Part shown: one piece after another, positions 13,615 through 20,080 of the stretch
Layout of the letters: each line of letters opens with the position of its first letter
Numbering within the stretch: position 1 is the stretch's first letter
DNA from: Oscillospiraceae bacterium
GTDB taxonomy: Bacteria; Bacillota; Clostridia; Oscillospirales; Ruminococcaceae
Assembly: GCA_004556975.1 (NCBI GenBank)
Contig: SFFD01000021.1
Location: 1 to 20,154 of the forward strand
DNA: 20,154 nt
Direction: 5' to 3'
Made by a program: the position numbers and the translations under genes
Notes under the pieces: generated by a model
Told to the model about the DNA's origin: nothing
Database searches by the model: none
Seen by the model: only the letters and a program-made list of their open reading frames with translations

Positions 13615-13701
13615 TGGTACCGGTGATGGGGGTCGAACCCACACGGTATCGCTACCAACGGATTTTGAGTCCGTCACGTCTGCCAATTCCATCACACCGG
13701 C
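13615..13701 (-). tRNA. tRNA-Leu (anticodon CAA)
   Basis: The 87-base gene on the minus strand starts GCCGGTG and ends CACCGGT-A-CCA, so the CCA tail is encoded; the first acceptor pair is G-T. The anticodon stem ACGGA/TCCGT encloses the loop CTCAAAA, giving anticodon CAA (reads UUG). A long variable arm (TGGTAGCGATACCG region) and a T arm GTGGGTTCGACCCCCAT are present, as expected for a class II leucine tRNA. It has its own promoter and terminator. It is not the isoacceptor matched by the CTC specifier of the T-box at the left end, which needs GAG. Confidence 0.97.
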
Positions 13702-13714
13702 CTGTTGCCATATA

Positions 13715-13743
13715 AATTTACCACAAATTCTGCTCTTTTGCAA
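13715..13743 (-). promoter_or_regulatory. Promoter of tRNA-Leu
   Basis: TTGCAA (13743-13738), 17 bp, TAAATT (13720-13715) on the minus strand, lying just after the sfsA stop and 13 bases before the tRNA 5' end. Confidence 0.6.
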
Positions 13744-13748
13744 TAGTT

Positions 13749-14426
13749 TTATTCCATCCTTACAGGAATTTTGCAATCCGCAGTTATGGAATCCGGCGTA
13801 ACGGTGCAGTCCACCGCATAAATTTCAACGCCCGCATCTGCCGCAGCAAAAAGCGCCGCAGCAAATGCGGCATCGGTTTCTTTGTTCGGAGCAAAAGAAT
13901 TTATTCCTTTCATGGCAATTACAAAAAGTACTGCGGCGCGAAAGCCTGCGGCCTTTGCCTTTGCCAACTCGTGCAGATGCTTTGTTCCGCGCAGGGTGGG
14001 CGCATCCGGAAAGCGGGCTTCTCCGGCGCAATTTAGGGTGACTCCTTTTACTTCAAGGAATATTTTGTCGAAACTATCCTCTATGTAAAAATCAAAGCGA
14101 CTGTTGCCGAATTTTGTTTCCGGCCTTATCAGCTTGCAGCCGGGAAACAGGGTGGGAATATATTCTGCCGCCACCCTGTTGGGAGCAAGACTGTCTATAT
14201 TCACAATTTCATTGCCGTGGCGCACCGCCACAACATCATATTTGGTTTTTCGCTTTGTGTTTTCCGCCGGGCAAAGGAAAATTTCAGCCCCCGGAACAAG
14301 CAGTTCACGCATGCGGCCCGTATTCATAACGTGGCATTGCTCTTGCCTTCCGTCAATTTCCGCAAATGCCGTAAATCTGTTCGGCCGGCTTATAAACCTA
14401 GCCGGAATTATTTTTTTATACTTCAT
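13749..14426 (-). CDS. sfsA: SfsA family DNA/RNA-binding nuclease-like protein
   Basis: The 225-residue protein matches SfsA throughout. The N-terminal OB-like part has the HVMNTGRMRELL segment (32-43). The C-terminal part is a PD-(D/E)xK-like fold with KFGNSRFDF (105-113), the acidic catalytic EVKG (125-128), FPDAPTLRGTKHLHEL (139-154) and CTVTPDSI near the end. SfsA was named from effects on sugar fermentation in E. coli and binds nucleic acid; the physiological role is unclear. The ATG at 14426 is chosen because GGTGAG precedes it; the GTG at 14435 has no such site. The first codons overlap the 3' end of the upstream radical SAM gene by 11 bases, so the two are probably cotranscribed. Confidence 0.95.
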   Translation of the reverse strand: MKYKKIIPARFISRPNRFTAFAEIDGRQEQCHVMNTGRMRELLVPGAEIFLCPAENTKRKTKYDVVAVRHGNEIVNIDSLAPNRVAAEYIPTLFPGCKLIRPETKFGNSRFDFYIEDSFDKIFLEVKGVTLNCAGEARFPDAPTLRGTKHLHELAKAKAAGFRAAVLFVIAMKGINSFAPNKETDAAFAAALFAAADAGVEIYAVDCTVTPDSITADCKIPVRME

Positions 14427-15321
14427 AATGCTCACCCTGAATTACATTGTCGCGGCGAAAAGCCGCATTTACCTCATTGAGCACGCGCTTTTTATCTGCC
14501 GACCACAGCGGAGCGACAAGGTATTTTTTATCGCCGTCGCCTGTAAGACGGTGAATTGTTATTTGCGGCGGAAGCTGCCGTACGCATTCCTCAAGAGCGG
14601 CTATATATTCCTCCATGCTCATAACATCAAAAAGCCCGGCGGCATATTCATCTGCCAAATCCGTACCGCGAAGAACATGAAGAAGCTGAAGCTTGATTCC
14701 GTCAGCGCCGCTTTTTCCTATATAAGCGGCTGTCTGCGCCGCCATTTCCGGCGTTTCGCCGGGAAGGCCTATTATCATATGTACAACCGTGTAAAGCCCC
14801 GATGCTTTACATCTTTTCATCGCGTCGTCGAACACAGAAAGGGGATATCCCCGGCGAATTCTTTCCGCTGTTTTTTCGTGTATGGTCTGAAGCCCAAGCT
14901 CCACCCATACAGGCTTTATTTTGTTAAGGCGCGCAAGAAGCTCAATAACCTCCGGCGGAAGGCAGTCCGGTCGTGTTCCCACCGAAATTGCGGCAATATC
15001 CGGGTGGGCTATCGCTTCACCGAAAAGTGCGTTCAGCCGCTCCGCCGGCGCATATGTGCCTGTATAGCTTTGAAAATAGGCTATATATCTGCCGGAAGGG
15101 TTCTTTTTTTCCACGCGGCGCTTTGCGCGTTCAATCTGTTCGGTAACGGAAGAGCATTTTTCCTCTGCAAAACTTCCGCTTCCGCCCAGGCAGAAGGAAC
15201 AGCCGCGGCTGCCGAGAGTTCCGTCTCTGTTCGGGCAGGTAAAACCGCCGTCCAAAGCCAGCTTATAGATTTTTTCGCCGAACTTTTCGCGAAGCTCGTC
15301 GTTTAGTGAACGGTAGTACAG
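14416..15321 (-). CDS. YhcC-type radical SAM protein (TIGR01212 family)
   Basis: This is a radical SAM enzyme of the YhcC family, function unknown. The cluster cysteines are in CPNRDGTLGSRGCSFC (C-x11-C-x2-C), the family arrangement, followed by SYTGTYAP, SVGTRPDCLP, WVELGLQT and GLPGET. The start is odd. The first usual start codon is a TTG at 15255, but that would begin only six residues before the first cysteine. The same frame continues upstream with LNDELREKFGEKIYKLALDG, which is homologous to family N-termini. In-frame codons between the TAA near 15345 and 15255 include no ATG, GTG or other TTG. A CTG at 15321 has AGGGGAAGG at good distance and gives 301 residues. I therefore annotate from CTG. 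Confidence 0.88.
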   Translation of the reverse strand: MYYRSLNDELREKFGEKIYKLALDGGFTCPNRDGTLGSRGCSFCLGGSGSFAEEKCSSVTEQIERAKRRVEKKNPSGRYIAYFQSYTGTYAPAERLNALFGEAIAHPDIAAISVGTRPDCLPPEVIELLARLNKIKPVWVELGLQTIHEKTAERIRRGYPLSVFDDAMKRCKASGLYTVVHMIIGLPGETPEMAAQTAAYIGKSGADGIKLQLLHVLRGTDLADEYAAGLFDVMSMEEYIAALEECVRQLPPQITIHRLTGDGDKKYLVAPLWSADKKRVLNEVNAAFRRDNVIQGEHYEV

Positions 15322-15359
15322 CTTTTCCTTCCCCTTTCTGTTTCCTTATTCAATATTGC

Positions 15360-15388
15360 TTTACAGTACGAAAAAAAAAGTGTATAAT
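15360..15388 (+). promoter_or_regulatory. Promoter of the small membrane protein gene
   Basis: TTTACA (15360-15365), 17 bp containing an A tract, TATAAT (15383-15388). The leader begins with a small hairpin, ACGGT (15392-15396)/ACCGT (15412-15416) with an inner GGC/GCC pair, before the GGAG ribosome binding site. Confidence 0.75.
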
Positions 15389-15442
15389 TACACGGTAAAC
15401 GGCGCTTTGCCACCGTAAAATTTTGTTTTGGAGTGAATATCT

Positions 15443-15751
15443 ATGACTTTCCGAGGCCCCATTCTTCTTTCCACTGCCGGAAGTAATTTTTTAAGCATAC
15501 TTATTCCTTTTCTTTTCAGCGCATCGCTTATGGCGATTGTTTTCTTTATTATGCGTTTCGTTCACAAAAAGCGTCACCCAACCGAAGACGACGTTAAAGA
15601 AACAAACCGCAAGCGCCGTGAACGCGAAAAGCTCAAGCGCGAAACCATGGAAAAGGTTACAGACAAGCTTTCCGGCGTAAAGCAAAGCGGCGAAGCAAAA
15701 GAGAAGAACGGCCTGCGTTCCGGAAAATACAAGAAGAAAAAGAAAAAATAA
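15443..15751 (+). CDS. Small single-pass membrane protein with polylysine tail, unrecognised
   Basis: The protein has 102 residues. Residues about 14-40 form one hydrophobic segment (SILIPFLFSASLMAIVFFIM). Residues 41-80 are a strongly charged, probably coiled-coil stretch rich in Lys, Arg and Glu, and the C-terminus ends YKKKKKK. With positive charges after the segment, the charged tail is expected on the cytoplasmic side. A good promoter and a GGAG site 9 bases before the ATG support expression. I do not recognise the family. A basic cytoplasmic tail could contact ribosomes, nucleic acid or acidic lipids, but that is inference. It is a single gene flanked by minus-strand genes, with no operon partner. 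Confidence 0.75.
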   Translation: MTFRGPILLSTAGSNFLSILIPFLFSASLMAIVFFIMRFVHKKRHPTEDDVKETNRKRREREKLKRETMEKVTDKLSGVKQSGEAKEKNGLRSGKYKKKKKK

Positions 15752-15814
15752 TCCTCCGGGCGCGGATATTGTCGCTGTCGGAACATTTTTTCTTGGCGTT
15801 ATTTGATTTTTCGG

Positions 15815-15850
15815 CGCCGGATTTTCGGTAAAATGCCGCAAAATCCGGCG
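15815..15850. other. Perfect 11-bp hairpin between convergent genes
   Basis: CGCCGGATTTT (15815-15825) and AAAATCCGGCG (15840-15850) pair perfectly, and CGG/CCG inside the loop can extend the stem. No T run follows directly on the plus strand (GCTGTTTCAT). It lies 64 bp after the small membrane protein gene and could be an inefficient terminator or an RNA-stabilising stem. Confidence 0.4.
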
Positions 15851-15876
15851 GCTGTTTCATATTCGCCTGCAGGGTT

Positions 15877-15901
15877 ATAAAAATGCGCCGCAAAGCGGCG
15901 C
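15877..15901 (-). terminator. Terminator of the EutP-like GTPase gene
   Basis: Read on the minus strand, GCGCCGC-TTT-GCGGCGC (15901-15885) is followed by ATTTTTATA, 12 bases after the GTPase stop codon. The 7-bp stem is all G-C. Confidence 0.8.
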
Positions 15902-15913
15902 AAGCTAAAAATA

Positions 15914-16456
15914 TCAGTAATCGTTAAGGTCTATGGTATTGATAAGGTCGATAAGCTCTTCAATTCCGCGGCCGGTAAGGGCGCTGGTGATTACTATATG
16001 GCGCGCGCCGGCATTTTCAAGAAATGTTACCGCCTGCTCTGTGGGGGTATCTTCCGTATCCGCCTTGGTGACAATGCCGATTACGGGACGCGCAAAGCTC
16101 ATTGAAAACATTTGGGGAAGGCGGCATATATCGTTGCCGCAGTCGTGGCAAAAGCACACTATATCCGCATCATACGCAGGGGTGATGGCCGCTCCGCGGC
16201 TGAAAAACGGAGTATCGGTATATTCGCCGGGGGTATCAATGGCATCTGCCCACGCCTCTATGGACTGGGTTTTGTGATATTGCATATCAAGGTTGTGCAG
16301 ACGGCGGATGAGTGTGGTTTTTCCGCAGCGGCTGCGCCCGACCAGAATTATTTTTCTGTTTTCGATTTTTTTATCGATTCCAAGCGGCTTGTAATATTCC
16401 TCTCTGTCCTCGGGATTTATAAGAGCGGACATTCCGCTGTCTTTCGCTTCCGCCAA
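15914..16456 (-). CDS. EutP/PduV-like small GTPase
   Basis: This is a Ras-like P-loop GTPase of 180 residues from the TTG at 16456. G1 is GRSRCGKT (40-47), switch II DTPGEY (74-79), G4 TKAD (130-133), and G5 about SAL (158-160). The KTQSIEAWADAIDTPGEY region is characteristic of EutP/PduV proteins. Start choice: the frame is open to 16540, but a clear promoter (TTGCAA-17-TATAAT) lies within that extension, so codons upstream of about 16487 cannot be in the message. AAGG at 8 bases supports the TTG; an ATG at 16432 is an alternative. No ethanolamine or propanediol microcompartment genes are nearby, so a role in those pathways is not supported here. It is a single gene with its own terminator. 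Confidence 0.85.
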   Translation of the reverse strand: MAEAKDSGMSALINPEDREEYYKPLGIDKKIENRKIILVGRSRCGKTTLIRRLHNLDMQYHKTQSIEAWADAIDTPGEYTDTPFFSRGAAITPAYDADIVCFCHDCGNDICRLPQMFSMSFARPVIGIVTKADTEDTPTEQAVTFLENAGARHIVITSALTGRGIEELIDLINTIDLNDY

Positions 16457-16493
16457 TTCAGACACCTTCTTTTCAGACAAGGATACTGTTTTT

Positions 16494-16522
16494 ATTATAA
16501 CTTTTACTTGCTTTTTTTGCAA
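16494..16522 (-). promoter_or_regulatory. Promoter of the EutP-like GTPase gene
   Basis: TTGCAA (16522-16517), 17 bp, and a consensus TATAAT (16499-16494) on the minus strand. It lies inside the longest possible GTPase frame and so fixes the translation start downstream of it. Confidence 0.8.
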
Positions 16523-16587
16523 TAGCTTCGGGCAAAACACAGTTTACCAGCGGTCTTAATTTTTATATTAAAAGGAGGCTTTGCTTT

Positions 16588-17274
16588 TTGCTTAAAATTT
16601 TATATGAAGACAAAGCCGCCGTAATAATCGAAAAACCGGCCGAAATGCTGTCAGAGCCTTCTGCCGGCGGCGATGACGTTATTACCGTTCTTTCGGCGCA
16701 GCTTGGCGCGCGCTGCTTTCCGGTTCACCGCCTTGACCGCGGCACCGGCGGCGCAATGCTTATTGCCAAAACAAGCGCCGCTGCGGCGGAATTTTCAAGG
16801 TTGATTCAGGAACGGTCGGGTTTTGAAAAGAAATACCTTGCGGTAATAAGCGGTGTTCCGGAAGAAGCAGAAGGCCGCTTTGAGGATTTGCTCTTTAAAG
16901 ATTCGCAAAAAAACAAGGTTTTTATTGTAAAGCGCGAGCGGCGCGGAGTTAAAAAAGCCGTGCTTGAATACCGCGTGCTCAAAACTCTTGAGCACGGCGG
17001 AAAGCCGTGCTCGTTGGTGCTTGTAAAGCTTGTCACAGGGCGAACGCACCAGATTCGCGTGCAGTTTGCCGGGCGGAAAATGCCCCTTCTCGGCGACGGC
17101 AAATACGGAAGCCGGGATAATAAATGTGAAACCGCCCTTTGGAGCTTTATGCTGTCTTATAAAGACCCGCAAAGCGGAAAAACCGTTTTTGCAAGTTCGC
17201 TTCCGCCGAAGGAATACCCGTGGAATATGTTTGACACAGAAAATTTAGTATGGCAGGAGGACGCAGATGCCTGA
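16588..17274 (+). CDS. RluA-family pseudouridine synthase
   Basis: This enzyme isomerises a uridine in rRNA or tRNA to pseudouridine. The 228 residues form a bare catalytic domain with no S4 RNA-binding domain. Motif I KPAEM is near 16-20. The catalytic aspartate is D50 in HRLDRGTGG (47-55), and GRTHQIRVQF at 151-160 is the family's motif III. The start is TTG at 16588 with AAAGGAGG 9 bases upstream; the N-terminus MLKILYEDKAAVIIEKP is as expected for the domain. Its last 8 bases overlap rsmA, so the two rRNA-modifying enzymes are probably translated together. The target uridine cannot be assigned; RluD-, RluC- and TruC-like proteins share these motifs. Confidence 0.92.
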   Translation: MLKILYEDKAAVIIEKPAEMLSEPSAGGDDVITVLSAQLGARCFPVHRLDRGTGGAMLIAKTSAAAAEFSRLIQERSGFEKKYLAVISGVPEEAEGRFEDLLFKDSQKNKVFIVKRERRGVKKAVLEYRVLKTLEHGGKPCSLVLVKLVTGRTHQIRVQFAGRKMPLLGDGKYGSRDNKCETALWSFMLSYKDPQSGKTVFASSLPPKEYPWNMFDTENLVWQEDADA

Positions 17275-18139
17275 ACTTTCAGATATAAATACCGTTAAAG
17301 AAATTCTTTCCCGCCACGGCTTTCATTTTTCAAAAAGCCTTGGGCAAAATTTCATCATAAATCCCGACGTCTGCCCGCGCATTGCCATTGAAAGCGGTGT
17401 AAACAAAGAAATATGCGCGCTTGAAATAGGCCCCGGCATAGGCGTTCTTACAAAAGAGCTTGCAAAACGCGCAAAACGCGTGCTTGCCGTTGAAATTGAC
17501 AAAGTGCTTTTGCCGGTGCTTAAAGAAACTCTGGCGGAGTTTGACAACGTGGATGTGCTTAATGCCGACGTACTGAAAATTGATGTATTCGAAACAGCGA
17601 GGAAATATTTCGGCGATACGCCGTTTATCGTCTGCGCGAACCTTCCGTATTATATTACGTCGCCGATTCTTATGAAGCTGCTTGAAGAGGGCTGCGGCGC
17701 TGAAAGTATAACCGTCATGGTGCAGAAAGAAGCGGCCCTGCGGATTGCCGCAAAGCCCGGCACCCGGGACTGCGGCGCGCTTACCGCCGCAATTCATTAT
17801 TACAGCGAGCCGGAAAAGCTTTTCGACGTGGGCAAAAACAGCTTTGTTCCCGCGCCCAAGGTTGATTCTTCCGTTATCCGTCTTAAAATCCGCAAGGAGC
17901 CGCCCGTCGCCGTTTCGGACGAGAAGTATTTTTTTAAGGTAATTAAGGCTTCCTTCGGCCAGCGCAGGAAGACCCTCGCGAATTCCGTTTCCGGAGGATT
18001 GGGTTTTGGAAAAGATGAAGTTTTATGCGCTCTTGAAAAATGCGGTCTTTCTTCTACGGCGCGCGCTGAAGAGCTTTCTTTGGTCGATTTTGCGGCGTTT
18101 TCCGCCGCCCTTGCCGAAATTCAGCAAAACAGGACTTGA
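17267..18139 (+). CDS. rsmA: 16S rRNA dimethyladenosine transferase RsmA (KsgA)
   Basis: This enzyme dimethylates the two adjacent adenosines of the helix 45 loop in 16S rRNA during late 30S assembly; its loss gives kasugamycin resistance in model bacteria. The 290 residues show the N-terminal SKSLGQNFI, the SAM-binding LEIGPGIG (52-59), the acidic VEID, the catalytic NLPYY (125-129), and the C-terminal SFVPAPKVDSSV and FGQRRKTL motifs. AGGAGG lies 6 bases before the ATG, inside the end of the upstream pseudouridine synthase gene. Length is normal and there is nothing unusual in the catalytic residues. Confidence 0.97.
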   Translation: MPELSDINTVKEILSRHGFHFSKSLGQNFIINPDVCPRIAIESGVNKEICALEIGPGIGVLTKELAKRAKRVLAVEIDKVLLPVLKETLAEFDNVDVLNADVLKIDVFETARKYFGDTPFIVCANLPYYITSPILMKLLEEGCGAESITVMVQKEAALRIAAKPGTRDCGALTAAIHYYSEPEKLFDVGKNSFVPAPKVDSSVIRLKIRKEPPVAVSDEKYFFKVIKASFGQRRKTLANSVSGGLGFGKDEVLCALEKCGLSSTARAEELSLVDFAAFSAALAEIQQNRT

Positions 18140-18225
18140 AATCTATTATGATGTTGTTATATAATATTATGGATTCCTGCAAAAGTCTTTGCGGAACCTA
18201 TTATATAAAGTTAGGAGAATAAAAA

Positions 18226-18606
18226 ATGAAAAAGGTTATTTCCGTACTTCTTGTGCTTGCAATGGTATTCTGCTTTGCGGCATGCAACAAAAAAGCCGAA
18301 ACAGTTGATTTCAAAGTAAGCGACCTTGAGGGCAATATTGTTTACGAATTCTCTGTTGATTACAAAGACGGCGCCACCGCAGGCGAGCTTCTTGAAGAGG
18401 GTCTTAAGGCCAACAACATTCCTTATGAGAAATATCAGGACACCATGATTGACGTCATCGGCGACATTGCACAGGATCACGACACCTGGAGCCAGTACTG
18501 GTCCTTCTATCTCAACGGCAACTATGCCGAAAAAGGTCTTTGGGAACAGCCTGTTGCCGCAAACGACCTTGTTGAGCTTAAAATGGAAACCTATGCCGCG
18601 GGCTGA
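18226..18606 (+). CDS. Small lipoprotein with a DUF4430-like domain
   Basis: This 126-residue secreted lipoprotein has a signal peptide MKKVISVLLVLAMVFCFAAC, with lipobox F-A-A-C and predicted lipidated Cys20. Its mature part resembles DUF4430, the transcobalamin C-terminal-like beta-grasp fold. The supporting signs are GATAGELLEEGL, then a WSQYWSFYLNGNYAEKG segment of the family's W-x-Y-x-V-N-G-x-Y type, then ANDLVELKME. Such domains occur in clostridial surface proteins; ligand and function are not established, and cobalamin binding should not be assumed. TAGGAG precedes the ATG, and a strong terminator follows. The gap to rsmA (86 bp) is AT-rich with a TTCCTGCAAA/TTTGCGGAA hairpin, so it may have its own promoter. 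The domain call is from motif resemblance only. Confidence 0.82.
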   Translation: MKKVISVLLVLAMVFCFAACNKKAETVDFKVSDLEGNIVYEFSVDYKDGATAGELLEEGLKANNIPYEKYQDTMIDVIGDIAQDHDTWSQYWSFYLNGNYAEKGLWEQPVAANDLVELKMETYAAG

Positions 18607-18623
18607 TAAATAATTCCGACGAT

Positions 18624-18660
18624 AAAAGAGCGTTTTCCTTTCGGAAAACGCTCTTTTTTG
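18624..18660 (+). terminator. Strong, potentially bidirectional terminator
   Basis: AAAAGAGCGTTTTCC (18624-18638) pairs perfectly with GGAAAACGCTCTTTT (18643-18657) around TTTC, followed by further T. It ends the lipoprotein transcript and, because the arms start with A runs, may also serve the convergent U32 gene. Confidence 0.93.
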
Positions 18661-18679
18661 TTTGCAAAAACTTTTTGAA

Positions 18680-19876
18680 TTATTCTTCCGTCCTAATCCG
18701 CAAAATATCGCCTTTCTGAAGCGGGATTTCACATGGGATTTTGAGGATCTGCTGAATCAGCTTCGCGCTTTCAAGGGCGTTGCCGCCTTCGTCACGGATT
18801 TCTGTAACGGTGAATTTTTTACCCGTGCTCAAAGGCGAGATTATTTCGAGCACGTCGCCGGGACGAAAATTATTTCGCTGCTCAACGGTGGCAATTCCGT
18901 GCTCATAGCCGAGCACCGTCCCCGCGAATTTGCATTTCTGAATATACGCGCCGGAATTGCCGTGGCTGTGTACCATTTCTCCGAAATAAAACGCGCTGGA
19001 ATAGGGGCGGTGGCTGCAGCTGTCAAGCTCGCGCATTATCACGTCAAGGGGAAGGTCGCCGTCAATGGCGTGGCGGTAAGCGTTAACCACCGTTGCCACA
19101 TAAAAGGGCGTTTTCATGCGGCCCTCTATTTTAAACGAAGTGACGCCTGCTTCCGCCAGCTTGTCAAGAAAAGGCGCGGCGCACATATCGTATGAGCTTA
19201 AAATTGCCATGCCCTTTTCATCTTCCACCACCGGAAAAAATTCACCCGGGCGTTTTTGCTCCATAAGGTGATAGTTCCAGCGGCAGGGCTGGGCGCAGCC
19301 GCCGCGGTTGCCGCTTCTTCCCGTAAGGAAAGAGGAAATCATGCATCGACCGGAATATGACATACACATTGCGCCGTGAACGAAAGCTTCAATTTCCATA
19401 TCCTCCGGCACGCGGCGGCGCAGTTCGCGGATTTCATCAAGGGTCATTTCCCTTGCGAGGACGACTCTTTCCGCCCCCATGGAGCGGTATACCAGCGCAG
19501 AATTGAAGTTTGTGCAGTTTGCCTGGGTGCTGACATGTATGGGAAGGCGGGGTTCCGCCGCATGAATTGCCGCAATAAGCCCAAGGTCTGAAACTATTAC
19601 GGCGTCGGCGCCCGCCTTATAAAGAAAATGCGCGTAATCGCCTGCCAAATCAATTTCTTCATTGCGCGCAAAGCAGTTGACCGTAACATATAGTTTTACT
19701 CCGTGGGCATGAGCATAGGCGGCCGCTTCCGCAACCTCCTCTTTGGTAAAGCCTACGGAATCCGCCCGAAGCTGAAGCATCGGCCCGCCGATATATACGG
19801 CGTCGGCGCCGAAGCGTACCGCCGTTTTAAGGCATTCCATATCTCCCGCAGGAGCAAGAAGTTCAGGTTTTGCCAT
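18680..19876 (-). CDS. Peptidase U32 family protein, probably a tRNA/rRNA hydroxylation enzyme (TrhP/RlhA-like)
   Basis: The 398-residue protein starts MAKPELLAPAGDMECLKTAV and has the U32 signature EAFVHGAMCMSYSGRC with further cysteines in GNRGGCAQPC. The cysteines lie at about 171, 178, 194 and 198, plus one at 232 in SYDMC, the set conserved in the family. SFKIEGRMKTPFYVA and a beta-barrel C-terminus follow. Characterised U32 members act with prephenate-derived chemistry to hydroxylate uridine 34 of tRNA (TrhP) or a 23S rRNA cytidine (RlhA). Older annotation as collagenase-like protease is probably misleading. Which of the two activities applies here is not decided by motif. The ATG at 19876 has GGGGG at 6 bases; an upstream ATG at 19906 lacks such a site. 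Confidence 0.93.
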   Translation of the reverse strand: MAKPELLAPAGDMECLKTAVRFGADAVYIGGPMLQLRADSVGFTKEEVAEAAAYAHAHGVKLYVTVNCFARNEEIDLAGDYAHFLYKAGADAVIVSDLGLIAAIHAAEPRLPIHVSTQANCTNFNSALVYRSMGAERVVLAREMTLDEIRELRRRVPEDMEIEAFVHGAMCMSYSGRCMISSFLTGRSGNRGGCAQPCRWNYHLMEQKRPGEFFPVVEDEKGMAILSSYDMCAAPFLDKLAEAGVTSFKIEGRMKTPFYVATVVNAYRHAIDGDLPLDVIMRELDSCSHRPYSSAFYFGEMVHSHGNSGAYIQKCKFAGTVLGYEHGIATVEQRNNFRPGDVLEIISPLSTGKKFTVTEIRDEGGNALESAKLIQQILKIPCEIPLQKGDILRIRTEE

Positions 19877-19914
19877 TGCAAAGCCCCCTTTTTTGAATAC
19901 TGTCATAATGATTT

Positions 19915-19943
19915 ATTATATCATGAATTTATGCAAAATTCAA
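19915..19943 (-). promoter_or_regulatory. Promoter of the U32 gene
   Basis: TTGAAT (19943-19938), 17 bp, TATAAT (19920-19915) with TGA just before it (extended -10) on the minus strand. Transcription should begin near 19908, about 30 bases before the chosen ATG and downstream of or at the alternative ATG at 19906. Confidence 0.8.
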
Positions 19944-20054
19944 ATTGCCGTACTAATAAGCAAATTTACGGCTTATTTAAAAAAGCTTTCACGCATTGCG
20001 CAAACAGCCGCAAAACATTTTATGTTTCTAACCCTAAAGGCATGGGCGCAAACA

Positions 20055-20080
20055 AAAAGTCCGGATTGCTCCGGACTTTT
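20055..20080. terminator. Bidirectional terminator near the right edge
   Basis: AAAAGTCCGGA (20055-20065) and TCCGGACTTTT (20070-20080) pair perfectly around TTGC. T runs follow on both strands (TTTTCGACTTTTT on plus, TTTTTGTTTG on minus). With no gene to its left on the plus strand, it more likely ends a minus-strand gene beyond the right edge. Confidence 0.8.

Noticed and set aside
13531..13776. 81-codon minus-strand frame containing GVMELADVTDSKSVGSDTVW
   Set aside because: This is the translation of the tRNA-Leu gene itself, a familiar false protein; no independent coding evidence.
14104..15306. 400-codon plus-strand frame opposite sfsA and the radical SAM gene
   Set aside because: Long only because both minus-strand genes are codon-biased; the opposite strand carries clear SfsA and radical SAM motifs.
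16543..16571. Possible plus-strand promoter TTTACC-17-TATTAA before the RluA-family gene
   Set aside because: The predicted transcription start would fall inside the ribosome binding site of the gene, so it is unlikely to be the working promoter.
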